Shown one piece after another: positions 8,231 through 11,371 of a stretch of 11,371 nucleotides of DNA. Location of the stretch: contig JAIPBY010000072.1 in assembly GCA_021738605.1 (NCBI GenBank), positions 1 through 11,371 on the forward strand. Direction: 5' to 3'. The number at the start of each line of letters is the position of its first letter. Position 1 is the stretch's first letter. The position numbers were made by a program, and so were the translations under genes. The notes under the pieces are model-generated. The model saw only the letters and a list, made by a program, of their open reading frames with translations. It did not search any database and had not been told where the DNA came from. The stretch comes from Chitinophagaceae bacterium (GTDB lineage Bacteria > Bacteroidota > Bacteroidia > Chitinophagales > Chitinophagaceae).

Positions 8231-9346
8231 ATGCAGCAAATTAAAAAAGTGTTAGTCAATGTCATCTTGGTTTTTCTGCTGTTTTCATTTTCAAATGCAG
8301 CTTTGGCACAGTCTTCCAATATTTTCAAGGCTTCCAATATAAAAGCCTCCATGCTGAAGGTTTCAGATTGGCAGTTTAAACATTCCAATGGAAAGCCTGA
8401 AAATACTTGGACCAATGCAGCCTTTTATACAGGTGTTGTTGCAGCCTATGAAACAACAAAATCAAAAGCATTGCTGGATTCATTGATGGCCATTGGTGAA
8501 CGTAACAATTGGCTTCCCGGCAAGCGATATGATCATGCCGATGATATTGCCATTACCCAAACCTATATTGATCTTTATCGCATCAGCAATAATGAGCGTA
8601 TGCTGAAGGCAAGCATAGATTCTATCAAAAAAATGATGCTTGTGCCGGGTGGAGAAATAAAAAGGCATGGCATTACCTGGTGGTGGTGTGATGCCTTGTT
8701 CATGGCTCCTCCGACCTTGGCTAAGTTGTCCAAGACGTTCAATGATCCTTCTTATTTGGTATTGTCTGATACACTTTTCATGCAATGCTATCGGCTGTTG
8801 TACAACAATGAAGAAAAACTATTTGCCAGGGATGCATCTTATCTTATCGATGCCAATGGAAACGGGAAAAGAGAATCCAACGGAAAGAAAGTATTTTGGT
8901 CTCGCGGAAACGGATGGGTGATGGCAGGCCTGGTTCGTTTGTTGAAAGAAATGCCTTCCGATCACCCAACAAGGGAATTTTATATTAACCTGTTCAAGGA
9001 CATGTCAGCCCGCTTGTTGTCATTGCAACAGGAAGATGGACTTTGGAGAACAAGTTTGTTGGATCCAATGGCTTATGCTGGTGGAGAAGGAAGTGGTTCT
9101 GCTTTCAATTGTTATGCAATGGCATGGGGCGTCAACAATAAAATATTGGACAAGAAAATATTTCTTCCTGCGGTGAAGGCTGCTTGGACTGGGCTCAATA
9201 CATTACTGACTTCAGAAGGAAAAGTCGGATGGGTTCAGCCCATTGGTGCAGATCCAAAAAGAAATTTCAATGCTGAAAGTTGGGAATCGTATGGAGCCGG
9301 TGCTTTTTTGCTGGCAGCATCAGAAATCATTCAATTGAAAAAATAA
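8231..9346 (+). CDS. GH105-type unsaturated uronyl (rhamnogalacturonyl/glucuronyl) hydrolase
   Basis: Enzymes of this family (related to GH88, YteR/YesR type) hydrate and remove the 4,5-unsaturated uronic acid that polysaccharide lyases leave at the non-reducing end. The protein has 371 residues, normal for the family. A signal peptide (MQQIKKVLVNVILVFLLFSFSNAALA, cleavage before Gln27) predicts a periplasmic location. Seen motifs: RYDHADDIAITQTYIDLY (99-116); WWWCDALFMAPP (150-161), with Asp154 the probable catalytic Asp; VFWSRGNGWVMAGLVRLL (221-238); QQEDGLWRTSLLD (266-278); and GGEGSGSAFNCYAMAWGVNN (284-303). Together these cover the (alpha/alpha)6 barrel from end to end. It lies 22 bp after one sulfatase and 4 bp before another, which suggests its substrate is a sulfated oligosaccharide with an unsaturated uronate. 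No lyase is present in the window. Whether the uronate is galacturonic, glucuronic or iduronic in origin cannot be read from the sequence. Confidence 0.92.
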   Translation: MQQIKKVLVNVILVFLLFSFSNAALAQSSNIFKASNIKASMLKVSDWQFKHSNGKPENTWTNAAFYTGVVAAYETTKSKALLDSLMAIGERNNWLPGKRYDHADDIAITQTYIDLYRISNNERMLKASIDSIKKMMLVPGGEIKRHGITWWWCDALFMAPPTLAKLSKTFNDPSYLVLSDTLFMQCYRLLYNNEEKLFARDASYLIDANGNGKRESNGKKVFWSRGNGWVMAGLVRLLKEMPSDHPTREFYINLFKDMSARLLSLQQEDGLWRTSLLDPMAYAGGEGSGSAFNCYAMAWGVNNKILDKKIFLPAVKAAWTGLNTLLTSEGKVGWVQPIGADPKRNFNAESWESYGAGAFLLAASEIIQLKK

Positions 9347-9350
9347 CCAT

Positions 9351-10976
9351 ATGGATTTTAAGCAACCAATTCGGCTCTCTTTTCGTGCCAATAGCAGAAG
9401 GTCTTTTTTGATGCTGGCAGTGAGCATTGTCTTTATTGCCGCTTTTACTGGTTTGGTATCCAGTAAAAATATTACCGTTGACCCAAGGCCCAACATCATC
9501 TATATCATGGCTGATGATTTGGGTTATTCTGACCTTGGTTGTTATGGTGGGGAAGTCAGCACACCCAACCTTGATCAGCTTGCAGCCAATGGCATCAAGC
9601 TAAAAAAATTCTATAACAATTCCCGCTGTTGCCCAACCCGTGCTTCTTTACTTACAGGTCAATACCCACATTCCGTAGGCATGGGCGGAATGGTTGGATC
9701 CAATCAATCACCCATTGTAAAAGGATCTTATCAGGGATTCCTGAATGACAGTTTCCCAACTATTGCGGAAGAATTAAAAAAGGTCGGTTACAATACGTAT
9801 ATGTCGGGAAAATGGCATGTTGGTGAAAGACCTGAGCATTGGCCATTGAAGCGGGGGTTTGATAGATATTACGGATTGATTTCGGGCGCTTCCAGTTTTT
9901 TTGAAATTACTCCAGCCGAAAGGGACAAGCGTCGATTTGTGTTGGATGACAAGGATTACGAGATTCCAAAGGAAGGGCATTACATGACAGATGCTTTTAC
10001 CGACCATGCTTTGGGGTATTTGGATCAGCATAAAAATACAGGAACAGGGAACCCATTCTTTTTATACCTGGCCTATACCGCTCCCCATTTTCCATTGCAT
10101 GCCCTGGAGCAAGATATTGCCAAATATGAAGCGTTGTATTTGCAAGGATGGGATGTTACCAGAGAAAAGCGGTTTCAGAAAATGAAGCAATTGGGATTGG
10201 TGGATGATCGGTATCAATTGACAGAAAGACCGGACATTATTCCAGCCTGGGAAAGTGTTGGTGATAAAAAAGTATGGGCCCGCAAGATGGCTGTGTATGC
10301 TGCCATGATTGACAGGATGGATCAGAACATCGGCAGACTCATCAATAAATTAAAGTCAAATGGCCAATATGAAAATACGATGATTGTTTTCATATCTGAC
10401 AACGGTGCTTGTGCTGAAACTGTCAATACCAAGCTTTTGAGTGATCCGGAAAAGAAAATAGGAGAGCGTGGTTCTTATCATATTTATGGAGAGAGTTGGG
10501 CCAATGCTTCCAATACACCATTCAAAAAATATAAACATTATATGCATGAAGGTGGCGTTGTAACGCCTTGTATCATACAGTGGCCTGCAAAAATAAAACC
10601 TGCAAAAGGTTACAGTGACGGCACAGGGCATGTGATTGACCTTATGCCTACAGCCCTTGAATTGGCAGGAGCAAAATCACCCGGTTTAGCTGGTACGAAC
10701 TTCTCTTATTTGTGGACAAAGAAGAGGGCTCCTGAGAGGACTTATTGCTGGGAGCATGAGGGTAACCAGGCCATCAGGAAAGGAAATTGGAAACTGGTAA
10801 AAGAGTTTCAGGAAACATACTGGTCTTTGTATAACCTTGCTACAGACCCGACAGAAATAAATGATTTGTCTGGTGTTGAGGCTGCAAGGGCAAAAGCCAT
10901 GATGGAAGAATATGTAGTTTGGTTTGCCAAGGTAGGTGCTCGTCCTTATAAAAAGGGGGGAGGAAAAGCAGAGTGA
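9351..10976 (+). CDS. Exported arylsulfatase, S1 family (S1_4-like), with Tat-like leader
   Basis: This 541-residue type I sulfatase carries the motif NNSRCCPTRASLLTGQYPH, with Cys93 the residue for formylglycine conversion and Arg97 its partner. Other active-site elements are MADD (Asp55, Asp56), SGKWHVG (Lys154, His156), TAPHFPLH (243-250, with His246) and ISDNG (Asp350, Asn351). The MSGKWHVGERPEHWPLKRGFDRYYG block and the CCPTR form are characteristic of the S1_4 arylsulfatase group, different from the sulfatase two genes upstream. The C-terminal part (YCWEHEGNQAIRKGNWKLV, 465-483) is the usual small C-terminal subdomain. The N-terminus is unusual: 13 residues precede NSRRSFLMLA, which fits the twin-arginine pattern SRRxFL, followed by a hydrophobic stretch to about residue 37. 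The ATG is 4 bp downstream of the GH105 stop, supporting the start and tight coupling. Family call secure; substrate unknown. Confidence 0.94.
   Translation: MDFKQPIRLSFRANSRRSFLMLAVSIVFIAAFTGLVSSKNITVDPRPNIIYIMADDLGYSDLGCYGGEVSTPNLDQLAANGIKLKKFYNNSRCCPTRASLLTGQYPHSVGMGGMVGSNQSPIVKGSYQGFLNDSFPTIAEELKKVGYNTYMSGKWHVGERPEHWPLKRGFDRYYGLISGASSFFEITPAERDKRRFVLDDKDYEIPKEGHYMTDAFTDHALGYLDQHKNTGTGNPFFLYLAYTAPHFPLHALEQDIAKYEALYLQGWDVTREKRFQKMKQLGLVDDRYQLTERPDIIPAWESVGDKKVWARKMAVYAAMIDRMDQNIGRLINKLKSNGQYENTMIVFISDNGACAETVNTKLLSDPEKKIGERGSYHIYGESWANASNTPFKKYKHYMHEGGVVTPCIIQWPAKIKPAKGYSDGTGHVIDLMPTALELAGAKSPGLAGTNFSYLWTKKRAPERTYCWEHEGNQAIRKGNWKLVKEFQETYWSLYNLATDPTEINDLSGVEAARAKAMMEEYVVWFAKVGARPYKKGGGKAE
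9393..9461 (+). other. Possible twin-arginine (Tat) signal sequence at the start of the S1_4-like sulfatase
   Basis: Codons 15-20 read S-R-R-S-F-L, matching the Tat core (S/T)RRxFL, though Met replaces the common Lys at the next position. A moderately hydrophobic stretch (MLAVSIVFIAAFTGLV) follows. Leaders of the other exported proteins in the window lack an RR pair and look like Sec or lipoprotein signals. No clear A-x-A cleavage site is visible, so it could also be an N-terminal membrane anchor. Confidence 0.5.
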
Positions 10977-11023
10977 AGAATATTCCTTTCAAGGGAGTCT
11001 TTATGTTAATAAACGCTATCATC

Positions 11024-11371
11024 ATGAAAAAAACAAGGATTGGATTTTTGTTTCTGTCTTTGCTGATTGTGCTATTGACAGCGGCATTTGTTGCAAATAA
11101 CAAACAGCATCTAGCCAACAAACAAAAGCCCAACATCATTTTGATTTTGGCAGATGATATTGGTTTTGAAACAATCAGTGCTTATGGCAGTACCACCTAT
11201 ACAACGCCAAGAATCGACAACATGGCCAAGGGGGGAGCCTTGTTTCAAAACTGTTATGCACAACCATTGTGTTCTCCATCACGTGTGCAGATCATGACCG
11301 GTAAATCCAATTTCAGGAATTATGAGAGATGGGGCTATCTCAACCAGAACGAAACCAATTTTGCGCATATC
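11024..11371 (+). CDS. Third exported sulfatase, S1 family, N-terminal part (runs off the window)
   Basis: From ATG 11024 the frame stays open for 116 codons to the window edge. The protein starts with MKKTR and a hydrophobic core (IGFLFLSLLIVLLTAAFVA), a Sec-type signal peptide or anchor. It then enters a type I sulfatase fold: KPNIILILADDIGFE with Asp44/Asp45 as metal ligands, TPRIDNMAKGGALFQNCYAQ, and CSPSRVQIMTGKSNFRNYERWGYL with Cys83 as the formylglycine site and Arg87 its partner. The QIMTGKxNFRNYE form differs from both other sulfatases here, so it should belong to another S1 subfamily; I do not assign a number. An in-frame ATG at 11003 is an alternative start that would add seven residues, but the basic MKKTR start is the better signal peptide. 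It lies 47 bp after the previous stop and likely continues the operon. Confidence 0.9.
   Translation, partial: MKKTRIGFLFLSLLIVLLTAAFVANNKQHLANKQKPNIILILADDIGFETISAYGSTTYTTPRIDNMAKGGALFQNCYAQPLCSPSRVQIMTGKSNFRNYERWGYLNQNETNFAHI

Noticed and set aside
10840..11139. Antisense open frame of 99 codons crossing the junction between the second and third sulfatases
   Set aside because: It overlaps coding sequence of both sulfatases on the + strand and its translation shows no family features.
1..11371. A new defence system, mobile element or CRISPR array
   Set aside because: All long open frames are accounted for by PUL-type genes, with no transposase, integrase, regular repeats or toxin-antitoxin pair visible.

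Overview
The window is part of a polysaccharide utilisation locus (PUL) from a member of the Bacteroidota. The phylum call rests on a SusC/SusD pair, export signals on nearly every enzyme, AT-rich leaders without clear Shine-Dalgarno sequences, and a dense run of carbohydrate-active enzymes and sulfatases. A Chitinophagaceae- or Sphingobacteriia-like host is a guess that I cannot confirm. All genes lie on the + strand. No gap between genes exceeds about 105 bases, and I see no RNA genes, insertion sequences, CRISPR arrays or attachment sites.

Layout: (1) the C-terminal third of a SusC-like TonB-dependent transporter, cut by the left edge; (2) a complete SusD-like surface lipoprotein; (3) a perfect 18-bp stem plus T-tract terminator that closes the SusCD unit; (4) a secreted GH92-family glycosidase; (5) a LacI-family transcription regulator; (6) a sulfatase resembling the S1_8 / heparan N-sulfatase-like group; (7) a GH105-type unsaturated uronyl hydrolase; (8) a second sulfatase of the S1_4-like arylsulfatase type with a Tat-like leader; (9) the first 116 codons of a third, distinct sulfatase, cut by the right edge. 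Genes 4 to 9 follow one another with 4 to 48 bp gaps and are probably one operon.

Working model (inference): SusD captures and SusC imports oligosaccharides of a sulfated polysaccharide. In the periplasm three different sulfatases would each remove a differently placed sulfate. GH105 would cleave the unsaturated uronic acid left at the non-reducing end by a polysaccharide lyase not present in this window. The GH92 enzyme would release alpha-linked mannose or a related sugar. The LacI-type regulator would sense a released sugar and control the enzyme operon. A sulfated, uronate-bearing mannose glycan, as in algal or diatom cell walls, fits the gene set best, but ulvan-like or glycosaminoglycan-like substrates cannot be excluded. 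I found no wholly new kind of system. The most notable points are the enzyme combination, divergent motifs in the GH92 protein, the Tat-like signal on one sulfatase, and the strong terminator separating transport from degradation.
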